From: Bhargavaea ginsengi
GTDB lineage: Bacteria > Bacillota > Bacilli > Bacillales_A > Planococcaceae
Length of the DNA: 64,000 nt
Direction: 5' to 3'
Assembly (NCBI RefSeq): GCF_900109165.1
Contig: NZ_FNZF01000001.1
Location: 239,376-303,375 of the forward strand
The notes under the pieces are model-generated. The model did not search any database and was not told the DNA's origin. It saw only the letters and a program-made list of their open reading frames with translations. Made by a program: the position numbers and the translations under genes. Each line of letters begins with the position of its first letter. Positions within the stretch are counted from its first letter, which is position 1. This document shows, one piece after another, positions 9,017 to 19,238 of this stretch.

Positions 9017-9667
9017 TCAGGCATCGGTGCTTCTTACAACCAAACATATGCCTGTCTCGAACGAGATAGTACCTTCCCCGCTGCCGGGTTCATTACTGGT
9101 GAACATCGTCGCGCCCGGGAGGATCTTCGCCTGTTCCACTTCATATTTGAACCCCTTCAGAGTCATCCCCGTTACCGGGCCTCCAAAAGAAAAAAATGAA
9201 ATGTACCGATAAGCACCGCTTTTCTCCAGCACATGGGTACCAGGCAGGAGAAAGCGCAGTTCATTTTCAGGGTCAAGTATCCTGAAGCCAATTTCCGGAT
9301 ACTTTTTCTGCATGCGGTAAACTGCATGCAGCGCTGATTGGGAGTGGTCCAGCCGTCCGCCTGTCACGCCGGTGAGCGTGATCACTTCCGGATTCATCCG
9401 GACAGCGCCGGCAAGGGCCAATTCCGTATCAGTCTCGTCCTTTTCTTCCTCAACACGGATCACCCGGCAGGAAGATGCCGCAATCTCTGCAAACTCCTCT
9501 TTTGTGACGGAATCAAAGTCTCCGACGGAAATGGCAGGCCGGATGCCGAGACGAACGAGGCGGAGCGCTCCCCGGTCGGCCCCGATATATACGGTTTTCG
9601 CCTCCGTACTGGCCACTTCAATGACAGGTGCCGGGCCGCCTGCCACGACGACCGCTTCACGGATCAC
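9017..9667 (-). CDS. thiN: Thiamine pyrophosphokinase
   Basis: Transfers pyrophosphate from ATP to thiamine, giving the cofactor thiamine diphosphate. The 216-residue protein has [18 protein letters not shown], a GGRLDHS segment for substrate binding and the C-terminal beta domain ending near [10 protein letters not shown]. Its start overlaps the rpe stop by 4 bp, so the two are coupled as in Bacillus. Confidence 0.95.
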   Translation of the reverse strand: MIREAVVVAGGPAPVIEVASTEAKTVYIGADRGALRLVRLGIRPAISVGDFDSVTKEEFAEIAASSCRVIRVEEEKDETDTELALAGAVRMNPEVITLTGVTGGRLDHSQSALHAVYRMQKKYPEIGFRILDPENELRFLLPGTHVLEKSGAYRYISFFSFGGPVTGMTLKGFKYEVEQAKILPGATMFTSNEPGSGEGTISFETGICLVVRSTDA

Positions 9668-10329
9668 TGGAGTGCGGAAACTCCGGCTTCGCGAATCGCT
9701 GCGAGCGCCGCTGCCCGGTCTTCCTTGTTATAGATTGCAGATCCGGCAACGAAGACATTTGCGCCCGCCTTGGCGCACTCCGCGATTGTATCCGCCGTAA
9801 TTCCGCCGTCCACTTCGATTTCGGTGGAGAGGCCGCGAGCGCGGATCATGGCGCACACCTTAGAAATCTTCGGCACGACTTCTCTGATGAACGACTGTCC
9901 GCCAAACCCCGGATTGACAGTCATGAGCAACACCATATCGAGATCATCGATGACATACTCGAGCACCTCATGAGGCGTGTGCGGATTCAGGACAACACCG
10001 GCTTTCACGCCGTAGGAGCGGATCAGCTGAACAGTCCTGTGAAGGTGCGTGCACGCTTCCGCGTGTACGGTGATGATGTCTGCGCCGGCCTCCGCAAAGT
10101 CGCCGATAAAGCGGTCTGGATCCGCGATCATCAGATGGACATCCAGCGGAAGTGTGGTGACTGGACGCAGGGCCTTGACGATATTCGGGCCCATCGTGAT
10201 GTTCGGGACAAACTGACCGTCCATAACATCAATATGGATATAGTCGGCCCCTGCTTTTTCCACTTCCCTGACTTCTTCGGCGAGCCGTGCAAAGTCCGCA
10301 GATAGGATGGAGGGTGCAATTTTAATCAT
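9664..10329 (-). CDS. rpe: Ribulose-phosphate 3-epimerase
   Basis: Interconverts ribulose 5-phosphate and xylulose 5-phosphate in the pentose phosphate pathway. The 221-residue TIM barrel shows the metal and catalytic segments [32 protein letters not shown] and EVDGGI. Start overlaps rsgA by 4 bp. Standard length. Confidence 0.97.
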   Translation of the reverse strand: MIKIAPSILSADFARLAEEVREVEKAGADYIHIDVMDGQFVPNITMGPNIVKALRPVTTLPLDVHLMIADPDRFIGDFAEAGADIITVHAEACTHLHRTVQLIRSYGVKAGVVLNPHTPHEVLEYVIDDLDMVLLMTVNPGFGGQSFIREVVPKISKVCAMIRARGLSTEIEVDGGITADTIAECAKAGANVFVAGSAIYNKEDRAAALAAIREAGVSALQ

Positions 10330-11213
10330 GATGGATACCTCGGCTTTCGGTCTATGATTTCCTGCAGGAACTGAATGTAGTGGTCATATCGGAACTGTTC
10401 GGCTTCGCCTGATTCCACTGCCGACTTCACTGCGCATTTCGGCTCCTTCAGATGCAGGCATCCCCTGAACTTACAGTTCTCGGACAGCTCTGCAAACTCG
10501 GCGAAACAGCGCGCCAGATCCTCTTTCTCGATATGGTCGAAGTCGAGCGAGCTGAAGCCCGGGGTATCGGCTACCAGCCCACCCGCGAACTCGATCAGTT
10601 CAACATGGCGGGTCGTGTGCCGTCCTCTGCCGAGAGAGTCGGATATTTCATCCGTTTTCAGTTCCAGCTCCGGCATAAGTGTGTTCAAAAGCGTTGATTT
10701 GCCTACACCCGACTGTCCGGTCAGCACAGACGTTTTCCCCTCAATGATCGGGCCGAGTTCGGAAGCGACCGATCCGTCGCCGATACTGGTTTCAAGGACC
10801 GTATATCCGATGCTCCGGTAGTATTCTTTGTACCGCCGGATCTTCTCCCGCCCGCCATCATCCAGGAGATCGGTCTTGGTCATGATGATAACCGGCTCTA
10901 CATCGTAAGACTCGATGACTGCCAGAAAACGGTCAAGGAGTTTTGGCGAGAAGTTCGGCTCCTTCACTGAGAAAACAAGGAGTGCCTGGTCGACGTTGGC
11001 GATCGGGGGCCGGACAAGCTCGTTTTTGCGGTCATGGACATTCACGATGACCGCATCATTCTCGCCGTCTTTTTCATAATCCACAAGGTCTCCGACAAGC
11101 GGCGTGACACCTCTTACCCTGAAGACCCCGCGGCCTTTGCTCCGTACTGTCTCCCCCTGGTCGTATAAATAGTAGAACCCGCTTAATGCCTTGCGGATCT
11201 GGCCATGTTTCAA
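10326..11213 (-). CDS. rsgA: Small ribosomal subunit biogenesis GTPase RsgA
   Basis: Circularly permuted GTPase that checks late 30S assembly. The 295-residue product has an OB-fold N-terminus, then TKTDLLDD (G4), GQSGVGKST (G1), DTPGFS (G3) and a zinc segment [14 protein letters not shown]. The TTG at 11213 was preferred over an upstream TTG at 11249 because GGGAAGGTG is correctly spaced and the family begins near [14 protein letters not shown]. Follows prkC by about 42 bp. Confidence 0.95.
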   Translation of the reverse strand: MKHGQIRKALSGFYYLYDQGETVRSKGRGVFRVRGVTPLVGDLVDYEKDGENDAVIVNVHDRKNELVRPPIANVDQALLVFSVKEPNFSPKLLDRFLAVIESYDVEPVIIMTKTDLLDDGGREKIRRYKEYYRSIGYTVLETSIGDGSVASELGPIIEGKTSVLTGQSGVGKSTLLNTLMPELELKTDEISDSLGRGRHTTRHVELIEFAGGLVADTPGFSSLDFDHIEKEDLARCFAEFAELSENCKFRGCLHLKEPKCAVKSAVESGEAEQFRYDHYIQFLQEIIDRKPRYPS

Positions 11214-11255
11214 ACTTTCACCTTCCCTTTCCGAATCACTGCCATGCAACTGCGA

Positions 11256-13196
11256 TTACTCATATGGAATTGTTGCTTCATCTATTGTTTCTCCGTCACG
11301 GACGATGCGGTAGGCCCCGGTCTGCCCTTCACTGATTTCCAGCCGGATGCGTCTCGTCTCGTCGGTAGTGATTGCAAAAGATTCGGCCGGCTTTTCCATT
11401 GTGCGCGAATTATCGCGGATGTAGATTTCTACAGCCTGTTCAGCGCCCTCTTCCACCGGCTCGTACGGAATGGTGATGGCCTGGATATACGTCTTCATCG
11501 GTTTTGCCTGAGGGCCTTTTGACAGGACGACTTCAATCGTGCCGCCCTTTTCGAGCTCGGTTCCTGCTGCCGGCTCCTGAGAGATCACCCGGCCGGCCTC
11601 GATGTTGCCGGATGCTTCTTCGGCAACAATACGGATGTTGAATCCGGACCGCTTTGCATAATCATTCAGCTGCTGCTCATCATACTCCGACAAATCTTCA
11701 GTCTTGATCATCTCTACACCCTTGCTGACTGTCAGCACAAGATCCGTTTGGGAAGGGGCGATCTCCTCGCCCGCTTCCGGATCCTGGCTGATGATCGTCC
11801 CCGACGCCTCTTCCGAGAACTCTTCACGGACCTCCACATCGCGGAAGCCGTAATCTTCGATGACACCGGAGATAGAATCATAATCCCTGCCGGTGAAGTC
11901 GGTCAGATCGACGGTCTCGGGACCGAGGCTGACCACCAAGCTGATGGTTTCACCCTCATCGCGGACACGTCCGGCCTGCGGGCTCGTCCGGATGACGGTC
12001 CCTTCCCCGATATCCTCCGAATTTTCTTCGCTCGTCTCTCCCGCGAGGAATCCGGCCTGTTCAAGCTCCGCGGATGCCTCTTCGACAGTCATGCCGCTGA
12101 CATCTGGAACTTCGGCCTGCCTCGTGCCGATCACACCTGTCATATAAAGTACGATTCCGGTGATCAGGACGAGCAGGATGATTCCGCTCAATACATAAGG
12201 CCATTTTTTCCGCTTTTTCTTTGGCTTGGCCGGCGCCTCTTCGGGCGGTTCCGGAGGCGGAGAGACCGGTTTCGGCTCGATTGTCCGCTCGGATGATGGC
12301 ATATCGGTGATGATCGGAATCGCCTTCGTGGCATCCTCGTCGATTGGCGGAGGCTCAAACGCCCCTTCGTCCGCACGTTCCGGGTCAAGGACTGTATGCA
12401 AATCCCGGAGCATGGATTCCGCCGACGGATAGCGGACCGCCGGGTCTTTGGACGTCGCCTTCAGAATGACATTTTCCAGGCTCTGGGGGATCTCCGGCCT
12501 GAGCGCACGTACCGAAGGTGTCTCTTCCTGCAGGTGCTTCAGCGCAATGGAAACGGCTGACTCACCGGAGAACGGCAGTTTTCCAGCCAGCATCTCGAAC
12601 AGGACGATGCCGAGTGAATAAATGTCGGTCCGCTTTGTGGCCATTCCGCCCCGCGCCTGTTCGGGCGAGAGATAGTGGACCGTTCCCATCACCGAGTTGG
12701 TCTGGGTCAGCGCGGTCGCCGAAAGCGCCATCGCAATCCCGAAATCTGTAAGCTTCACCTGGCCGGAGTGGTCCATCAGGATGTTCTGCGGCTTGACATC
12801 CCGGTGGATGATGCCGTGCAAATGGGCAGCCGAGATACCTGAACAAAGCTGCTTCATGATTTCCACAGCTTCCGCCGGAGCAAGCGGGGCCTGTTCCTTG
12901 ATGTATTCCTTTAGTGTCTGGCCCTCCACGTACTCCATGACCAGATACTGTAAATTTCCATCCTCTCCCACGTCATAGATGTTGACAATATTCGGATGGA
13001 CGAGTGAAGTGGCGGATAATGCTTCCCGCTGGAAACGTTTCCTCAACTCATCCTCATCGGAGAAATCCTGGCGGAGGACTTTGATCGCTACCGGGCGATC
13101 CAGGATGATGTCCTGCGCAAGGTAAACGGTGGACATGCCGCCTCCTCCGAGCAGGCCGAGCACTTCATAGCGTCCGCTGATCCGTTTTCCGATCAT
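11256..13196 (-). CDS. prkC: Membrane Ser/Thr protein kinase PrkC with PASTA domains
   Basis: Eukaryotic-type kinase that senses peptidoglycan or lipid II fragments outside the cell and phosphorylates division and translation proteins. The 646 residues comprise a kinase domain (1-270, VAIKVL lysine, HRDVKPQNIL catalytic loop, DFGIA, TNSVMGTVHYLSPEQ activation segment), a basic linker, one membrane helix near 335-355 (YVLSGIILLVLITGIVLYM) and three extracellular PASTA repeats (about 365-560), then a short beta-rich tail. Start overlaps prpC by 4 bp. Confidence 0.97.
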   Translation of the reverse strand: MIGKRISGRYEVLGLLGGGGMSTVYLAQDIILDRPVAIKVLRQDFSDEDELRKRFQREALSATSLVHPNIVNIYDVGEDGNLQYLVMEYVEGQTLKEYIKEQAPLAPAEAVEIMKQLCSGISAAHLHGIIHRDVKPQNILMDHSGQVKLTDFGIAMALSATALTQTNSVMGTVHYLSPEQARGGMATKRTDIYSLGIVLFEMLAGKLPFSGESAVSIALKHLQEETPSVRALRPEIPQSLENVILKATSKDPAVRYPSAESMLRDLHTVLDPERADEGAFEPPPIDEDATKAIPIITDMPSSERTIEPKPVSPPPEPPEEAPAKPKKKRKKWPYVLSGIILLVLITGIVLYMTGVIGTRQAEVPDVSGMTVEEASAELEQAGFLAGETSEENSEDIGEGTVIRTSPQAGRVRDEGETISLVVSLGPETVDLTDFTGRDYDSISGVIEDYGFRDVEVREEFSEEASGTIISQDPEAGEEIAPSQTDLVLTVSKGVEMIKTEDLSEYDEQQLNDYAKRSGFNIRIVAEEASGNIEAGRVISQEPAAGTELEKGGTIEVVLSKGPQAKPMKTYIQAITIPYEPVEEGAEQAVEIYIRDNSRTMEKPAESFAITTDETRRIRLEISEGQTGAYRIVRDGETIDEATIPYE

Positions 13197-13954
13197 CCGG
13201 CATCACCTTCCCGGACATTGTTGTCGATCAGGATGACGGAAATGTTGTCTTCCCCGCCCCGCTGATTGGCCAGGTCGACGAGTGCGTCCGCACGATCGTC
13301 CGCTGTTCCGGCCCCGTTTACGGTTTCTGCAATTTCCTCTGCCCCCAGCTTATTGCTCAGGCCGTCGGAACAGAGCAGGAGCGCGCTCCCTTCCGGCAGC
13401 CGGATGGGGATGATGTCCGGCTCCACACGGTCGTCCGTGCCGAGCGCTTTCATGATGAAATTACGCTTCGGATGAACACGGGCTTCCTCTTCGGTGATCT
13501 CACCGGATTCGACTAGCAGATTGACCAGTGAGTGGTCCTTCGTCACTTGTTCAAAGCCATCCGGCGACAGCCGATATGTCCTGCTGTCCCCGATATGGCA
13601 CAAAGTCACGTCAATCCCCGTTATAACCGCCGCTTCAAGCGTCGTTCCCATGCCCCGGCACTCCTCATTCGACTGTGCATGGTCCAGCAGGGCACGGTTC
13701 AGTCTTTCTGTGACTCCTGTGAGCCATTCGGCTCGCCCGTCGGCTGTACCGAGAACCGTCATGTCAGCTTTTCCGAACTCTTTCTCCAGTCCCTCGACTG
13801 CCATCCGGCTTGCCGTGTCCCCGCCGTTGTGGCCGCCCATTCCATCGGCGACGACCGCCAGCAGGAACCTGCCGCCTTCCCTCGTGAAGAGGCCGGTCCG
13901 GTCTTCATTGATGCGCCTTTTCATCCCGACATGTGTCCGGACTGCAACTTCCAC
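13193..13954 (-). CDS. prpC: PP2C-type protein phosphatase PrpC
   Basis: Reverses PrkC phosphorylation. The 253-residue protein shows the metal-binding aspartate motifs NEDR, VADGMGGHNGGD, LCSDGLSN and GGEDNISV. GTG at 13954 follows GGGGGAG by 5 nt. In B. subtilis rlmN lies immediately upstream; here rsmB does, with only a hairpin between. Confidence 0.96.
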   Translation of the reverse strand: MEVAVRTHVGMKRRINEDRTGLFTREGGRFLLAVVADGMGGHNGGDTASRMAVEGLEKEFGKADMTVLGTADGRAEWLTGVTERLNRALLDHAQSNEECRGMGTTLEAAVITGIDVTLCHIGDSRTYRLSPDGFEQVTKDHSLVNLLVESGEITEEEARVHPKRNFIMKALGTDDRVEPDIIPIRLPEGSALLLCSDGLSNKLGAEEIAETVNGAGTADDRADALVDLANQRGGEDNISVILIDNNVREGDAG

Positions 13955-13976
13955 ATTGACTCCCCCGTTTCCGTAT

Positions 13977-14010
13977 GAGGGAGGCCCGGATCCTATCCGG
14001 AGTCCCTCCC
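13977..14010. other. Strong hairpin between rsmB and prpC
   Basis: Imperfect inverted repeat with arms gagggaggcccggat and atccggagtccctccc lying in the 62 bp between the rsmB stop and prpC start. There is no T-run, so it is not a standard terminator; it might be an RNA processing or stability element. It marks where rlmN sits in B. subtilis. Confidence 0.6.
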
Positions 14011-14016
14011 GCCGGA

Positions 14017-15366
14017 TTATTCCGGCTTTCTGAATGCGGCAACGAAAAATCCGTCGCCGCCGAAATCCTGCGGCAACACCTGCAGCATGCCCTCCTCGTA
14101 GCGCAGGCCCTCCGGCATCATTTCGCTGAGGTCTTCGCGTAAAAGATCCGGGTGGGCTTCAAGAAAGGCCTCCGCAGTCAGAAGATTTTCTTCCCTGTCC
14201 ACCGTGCAGGTGCTATAGACAAGCAGCCCGCCGGGCTTCAAAAGATGGTAGGCCTCTTCAAGAAGGCTTTTCTGGATATCCGGCAGTCTGCCGATCTCTT
14301 CTTCTGTCTTCGAGTATTTGATATCAGGCTTTCTCCGGATAACACCGAGCCCGCTGCAAGGAGCATCGACAAGAATACGGTCAAACGAAGCAGGTTCCAG
14401 GATTTCCGTCAGTCTGCGGCTGTCCGCTGAATCTGTCCGGATGTTTTCCAGACCGAGCCGAGCCGCATTCTGGTCGATCAATTTCACTTTGTGCGGATGG
14501 AGATCATATGCCCGCACTTCTCCGGTATTGTTCAACCGTTCCGCGATATGGGTCGTTTTGCCGCCCGGTGCCGCACACATGTCGAGCACCTTCATGCCCG
14601 GAGCCGGGTCCAGGGCCATGACGGGCAACATTGAACTTTCATCCTGGATGGTGACGAAGCCTTCCTTAAATGCGCGGCTTCTGGCAGCGTTGCCTCCACG
14701 GACGCGGATGGCGTCGGACAGGATCGGGCTGGGCTCGGCCAGGAAGCCTTCTTCCCCCAGCATTCCGAGCACTTCTTCCCGTTCCGTCTTTGTCCGGTTT
14801 ACCCTGAGTGTCTGGATCGGCGGCTCGTTGTTGGCATGGGCCATTTCAAGAGCCGTCTCACGGCCGTACTGCTCTGCCCAGCGCCGGATCATCCACTCGG
14901 GATGGCTCGTTTCGATGGAGGTCTGCTTTTCCCATGTCAGTCCGCCGCCGATTTCCCTGGGGCCCTTCCTGAGGAAAGAGCGGAGGATGCCGTTGACCAT
15001 CGACGCAATTCCCTTATGGCCGCGCCGCTTGGCGATCTCCACCGCTTCATTCACTGCCGCGTGGGCAGGAATTTTTGTCAGATAAACGATCTGATAAGCC
15101 GACAGTCTGAGAAGCTCCCGTACCCAATCTTCCAACTTGCCCCGGATAAACGGTTCAAGATGGTAATCCAGTGTCATCCTGTGCTGGAGTGTGCCGTAGG
15201 TCAACTCGGTCAAAAGCGCCCTGTCTTTATCTTCAAGCCCATATGTTTCAATGGTACGGTTCAACAGAAGATTGCTGTATGCCTGGTCGCGTTCGACAGA
15301 AAGCAGGATGCTGAGCGCGGCATCCCTGACATTGCCGTCCCATCGTTTTCCCTTGTGGCGGCTCAT
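14017..15366 (-). CDS. rsmB: 16S rRNA (cytosine-967-C5) methyltransferase RsmB
   Basis: Methylates C967 of 16S rRNA. The 449 residues have an N-terminal NusB-like helical domain (about 1-140) and a Rossmann methyltransferase domain with [11 protein letters not shown] for SAM and the two functional cysteines in DAPCSGLG and [11 protein letters not shown]. Start overlaps fmt by 4 bp. Confidence 0.96.
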   Translation of the reverse strand: MSRHKGKRWDGNVRDAALSILLSVERDQAYSNLLLNRTIETYGLEDKDRALLTELTYGTLQHRMTLDYHLEPFIRGKLEDWVRELLRLSAYQIVYLTKIPAHAAVNEAVEIAKRRGHKGIASMVNGILRSFLRKGPREIGGGLTWEKQTSIETSHPEWMIRRWAEQYGRETALEMAHANNEPPIQTLRVNRTKTEREEVLGMLGEEGFLAEPSPILSDAIRVRGGNAARSRAFKEGFVTIQDESSMLPVMALDPAPGMKVLDMCAAPGGKTTHIAERLNNTGEVRAYDLHPHKVKLIDQNAARLGLENIRTDSADSRRLTEILEPASFDRILVDAPCSGLGVIRRKPDIKYSKTEEEIGRLPDIQKSLLEEAYHLLKPGGLLVYSTCTVDREENLLTAEAFLEAHPDLLREDLSEMMPEGLRYEEGMLQVLPQDFGGDGFFVAAFRKPE

Positions 15367-16304
15367 TCGAAACGGTCTCCCGGTTTGATGTGGGAGCCGG
15401 ACCCGTTCAGATATCCTTGTGTCTCCATCCGTTTTTTTCCTGACGGCTGGAGTTCAAGGATCCTGACTGCCGTTTCGTCCCCTGCCTGCACGGTGATCGT
15501 GCCGCCTTCGGTCGAAATGATCTCGCCGTGGGAAGCTCCGGTTTTACCGAGTGCTTTCTCGGACCGCCAGATCTTCACGGTCTTCCCGTCAAGCTCGGTA
15601 TAGGCGACCGGCCACGGGCTGAGTCCCCGGATCTGGTTATGCACTGCGCCTCCAGGCAGTGACCAGTCGATGCGCTCCTGTTCCCTTTTGATATTTCCGG
15701 CGAACGTGGCTTTTTCATGCTCCTGTGGAATGCGTTCGTTCGTGCCTTTGATCACGGAAGGCAGGGTTTCCTTCAGCAGTCGGGTACCTGCTTCCGAAAG
15801 ACGGTCAAACAGCTCACCGGTGTTGTCGTTTTCACCGATCGGCACGCGCACCTGTGAAATGATATCGCCTGCATCCAGCTTTTCCGCCATATACATGATG
15901 GTCACACCCGTCTCGTCCCTGCCGTCGATGATCGCCTGGTGAATCGGCGCCCCGCCCCGATATTCGGGAAGCAGAGACGCATGGACGTTCAGGCAGCCGA
16001 GTGGAGGTGCGTCGAGAAGTTCTTTCGGCAGGATCTGTCCAAAGGCCGCGGTGACGATCAGGTCCGGGTTCAGTGATAGAATCTCATCCAGCTCCGCTGA
16101 GCCCTTCAGTCTGCCCGGCTGGATGACCGGAAGACCGAGCCGGAGCGCTTCTTCCTTGACCGGTGGAGGAGTGAGGACCCTCTTGCGGCCCACCGGCCGG
16201 TCCGGCTGGGTCACAGCAGCAAGAAGTTCATATCCTTCCTCGTGGAGCATGCGGAGGATCGGCACGGAAAAGTCCGGCGTCCCCATGAACACGATGCGCG
16301 TCAT
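15363..16304 (-). CDS. fmt: Methionyl-tRNA formyltransferase
   Basis: Formylates initiator Met-tRNA using 10-formyl-THF. The 313-residue enzyme starts [15 protein letters not shown] and has [17 protein letters not shown] with the catalytic Asn and His, and LDAGDI with the catalytic Asp. Overlaps def by 4 bp; deformylase and formyltransferase are thus translationally coupled. Confidence 0.98.
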   Translation of the reverse strand: MTRIVFMGTPDFSVPILRMLHEEGYELLAAVTQPDRPVGRKRVLTPPPVKEEALRLGLPVIQPGRLKGSAELDEILSLNPDLIVTAAFGQILPKELLDAPPLGCLNVHASLLPEYRGGAPIHQAIIDGRDETGVTIMYMAEKLDAGDIISQVRVPIGENDNTGELFDRLSEAGTRLLKETLPSVIKGTNERIPQEHEKATFAGNIKREQERIDWSLPGGAVHNQIRGLSPWPVAYTELDGKTVKIWRSEKALGKTGASHGEIISTEGGTITVQAGDETAVRILELQPSGKKRMETQGYLNGSGSHIKPGDRFE

Positions 16305-16798
16305 TCTTCCTCATCCTCCTCTTCCGCCGCCTGCAGTTCCTCCTCAGTTACGACACGGATGATTTTCGAGTCGAACAAAATACCGTTCAAATGGTCGATT
16401 TCATGCAGCACGGCCCTGGCCTCGTAATCTTCAGCCTCCAGCTCATACCACGATCCGTCACGATCCTGGGCATGCACTTTAATATGATAGGGACGCTCCA
16501 CTTCACCGTACAGACCCGGGAAGCTCAAGCAGCCTTCCACCTCAGTTTCCTTGCCTCCTGTGGCAACCACTTCCGGGTTGATCAGCCAGATCGGATCCTG
16601 GCCTTCGCCGAGGTCGACAATCGCCGCGCGGATCGCCTCCCCCACCTGCGGGGCAGCAATTCCGATGCCGTCCGCATCGACCATCGTTTCATACATATCA
16701 TCCAATAGGTTTTGAAGCGCGTCACCGAAATCGGTGACCGGCTTGCAGGATTCCGTCAGTATCGGGGACGGATGTTGCACGATTTCTAGGATTGCCAT
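16301..16798 (-). CDS. def: Peptide deformylase
   Basis: Removes the N-formyl group from nascent proteins. The 165 residues contain motif 1 GIGIAAPQ, motif 2 EGCLSFPG with the metal-binding cysteine and motif 3 HEIDHLNG. The length fits the type 1 class; the protein ends in an acidic run (EEEDEEE) not needed for catalysis. Lies 28 bp downstream of priA. Confidence 0.97.
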   Translation of the reverse strand: MAILEIVQHPSPILTESCKPVTDFGDALQNLLDDMYETMVDADGIGIAAPQVGEAIRAAIVDLGEGQDPIWLINPEVVATGGKETEVEGCLSFPGLYGEVERPYHIKVHAQDRDGSWYELEAEDYEARAVLHEIDHLNGILFDSKIIRVVTEEELQAAEEEDEEE

Positions 16799-16826
16799 CT
16801 ATAATTCCCCATTTCCGTCGCCGGGG

Positions 16827-19238
16827 TCAGCTGATGGTGGAAGGATTCATATCGATCGACATCGTAATGCCTTCCTTCATCCAGCTGCTCCTGTAGATCT
16901 TCACAAGATCGGTCAGAACCCCGGCCAGCTTCGGTTCTTTTTTGTATTTTATCAGACATTGATAGCGATATCTATTGTTCACACGGGCCACTTCGGCGGC
17001 GGTCGGACCGATGATTACCGTGTCCGGGCCAAGCTTTCCGGACAGATAGCGGGCAGCGTTGCCTGCGACCTCGGAAACCTTCATCAGGTCTTCGTGGGAA
17101 AACTGGATCAGCGTCACAAAATAAAACGGCGGATAGGCATACCGCTTCCGGTTGCCCATCTCAATGGCATAAAACGGTTCGTAGGCCTGATCTTTCGCCA
17201 GCTCGACAGCATAATGTTCGGGAGCATATGTCTGGACGACAACCTCCCCTTCCTTCTCATGGCGTCCTGCGCGGCCGCTGACTTGCGTGAGAAGCTGGAA
17301 GGTCTTTTCTGCCGCCCTGAAATCCGCCAGCCGGAGCATGGTATCCGCCGACAGCACCCCGACAAGCGTGATGTTCGGGAAATCGAGCCCCTTGGCGATC
17401 ATCTGAGTGCCGAGCAGGATGTCCGCCTCCCCATCGCCGAATTGGCGTAGAAGCCGTTCATGTGCGCCCTTTTGGCGTGTCGTATCAACGTCCATCCGGA
17501 GCACACGCGCTTCCGGAAACAGGCGGTGCAGTTCCTCCTGCACCTTCTGTGTGCCTGTCCCGAAAAAGCGGATATGCTCGCTTTCGCACTCAGGGCAGGT
17601 TAGCGGAACCCGCTCCTCATGTCCGCAGTAATGGCACTGGAGACGTTCAGTTGCCCTGTGATAGGTGAGAGAGATGTCGCAGTTCGGACACTGTACCGAC
17701 GTCCCGCAGTCCCGGCATAGCACAAACGACGAATAACCCCGCCGGTTAAGAAAGAGCACGGTCTGTTCGCCGCTGTCCAGCCGATGCCGGATCGCCTCGG
17801 CAAGCGCGACCGAAAACATCGAACGGTTGCCGTTTTTCAGTTCTTCTCTCATATCGACGACCTGCACTTCCGGAAGCGGTTGTTTTTTCGCCCTTTCAGC
17901 CAGCGTGAGGAGCTTATAGACCCCCTTTTTCGCCCGCGCGTACGACTCCAGCGAGGGAGTCGCACTTCCTAGGATGACCGGACAGCCATGTTCTTCCGCC
18001 CGTCGGATCGCCACATCCCTCGCATGGTATCGGGGACTGTCTTCCTGCTTATAGCTGGATTCATGCTCCTCATCGAGGATGATGACTCCGAGATTTCTGA
18101 AAGGAGCAAAAACAGCGGAACGGGCACCGACGACGACTTTCACTTCACCTCGCTGCACCTTCCGCCATTCATCATATTTTTCGCCGGCGGACAGGCCGCT
18201 GTGCATGACGGCGACCAGCGGGCCGAAACGTCTTTTGAAGCGTGACGTGATCTGCGGCGTCAATGAGATCTCAGGCACGAGCACGATTGCCTCCCTGCCC
18301 TGATCAAGCACCTGGCGGATCACCTGCATGTACACCTCGGTCTTTCCGCTGCCCGTCACCCCGTGCAAAAGGAACGTCTCGTCCCGTCTGTTATCCACTG
18401 CACCGCTGATTGTTCCGACTGCAGTCGCCTGCTCATCAGTAAGGGGGCCGGGGATGCCGCCGTTCTCCGGCATGAGGCCGGCTTCCGGCTTCCGGTACAC
18501 TTCCTCCTCCGTCTCCCTGGCGGCTCCCTTGCTGATCAGCGCATTTAAAGTGGCACGTGTCGTACCCGTCGCTTCCATGACATCTTTCGAAGGGACGGAC
18601 ATCCCGATATGCTCTTCCATCCAGTTGATGAGCTCCGCCTGCCGGCTCGCGATTTTCGGGAGTGATCCCCGGATCTCGTCCAATCTGCCGGCTTCCCCGA
18701 TGATGTGAAGCACCCGTTCCTTTTTGATGTTGGTGCGCTGCCGTACCGCGGTCTCGATTGATACGGTTCCTTCCGATGCGAGCCGCTTGAGTACGGGAAG
18801 CAGCCCTTCTCCGAATTCCTTGACGGCCACCACCCTGCGGTCCCGTGTGATCTCAGCGAGTTCATGCGGCAGCTTTTCCGGGTTGATGACATGCACGGTC
18901 TTCTCGTATTTCGCACGGAGCGCCGACGGCAGCATTACCTGCAACGCATCGATCTCAAAACAAAGTGTCGTTTCCCTCATCCAGTCCGCCAGGCGCAGCA
19001 TCTCTTCCGTCAGTACCGGTTCAGGATCGAGCAGCTCATCGACAGGCTTCAGCCTGGAAGCGGGCACATCACTTTCTTCCTTTAGGCCTGTGACGAAGCC
19101 GAGCACTTTCCGGTTCCCGAACGGTACCCTGACACGTGACCCAGGTTCAATGACTTCTGCTATCCCGTCCGGCACGGCGTAGTCAAATGGCCGATCGACC
19201 GGATGAGCCGAAACGTCCGTGATGACTTCAGCGATCAT
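16827..19238 (-). CDS. priA: Primosomal helicase PriA
   Basis: Restarts replication by recognising forks and loading the helicase. The 803-residue protein has a 3'-DNA-binding domain, Walker A GVTGSGKTEVY, DEEH box ILDEEHESSYKQ, four CxxC zinc pairs (CRDC, CPNC, CHYC, CPEC) and a C-terminal DNA-binding lobe. The ATG at 19238 was preferred to a GTG three codons upstream because GGGGGTG is well spaced. Overlaps the coaBC end by 11 bp. Confidence 0.96.
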   Translation of the reverse strand: MIAEVITDVSAHPVDRPFDYAVPDGIAEVIEPGSRVRVPFGNRKVLGFVTGLKEESDVPASRLKPVDELLDPEPVLTEEMLRLADWMRETTLCFEIDALQVMLPSALRAKYEKTVHVINPEKLPHELAEITRDRRVVAVKEFGEGLLPVLKRLASEGTVSIETAVRQRTNIKKERVLHIIGEAGRLDEIRGSLPKIASRQAELINWMEEHIGMSVPSKDVMEATGTTRATLNALISKGAARETEEEVYRKPEAGLMPENGGIPGPLTDEQATAVGTISGAVDNRRDETFLLHGVTGSGKTEVYMQVIRQVLDQGREAIVLVPEISLTPQITSRFKRRFGPLVAVMHSGLSAGEKYDEWRKVQRGEVKVVVGARSAVFAPFRNLGVIILDEEHESSYKQEDSPRYHARDVAIRRAEEHGCPVILGSATPSLESYARAKKGVYKLLTLAERAKKQPLPEVQVVDMREELKNGNRSMFSVALAEAIRHRLDSGEQTVLFLNRRGYSSFVLCRDCGTSVQCPNCDISLTYHRATERLQCHYCGHEERVPLTCPECESEHIRFFGTGTQKVQEELHRLFPEARVLRMDVDTTRQKGAHERLLRQFGDGEADILLGTQMIAKGLDFPNITLVGVLSADTMLRLADFRAAEKTFQLLTQVSGRAGRHEKEGEVVVQTYAPEHYAVELAKDQAYEPFYAIEMGNRKRYAYPPFYFVTLIQFSHEDLMKVSEVAGNAARYLSGKLGPDTVIIGPTAAEVARVNNRYRYQCLIKYKKEPKLAGVLTDLVKIYRSSWMKEGITMSIDMNPSTIS

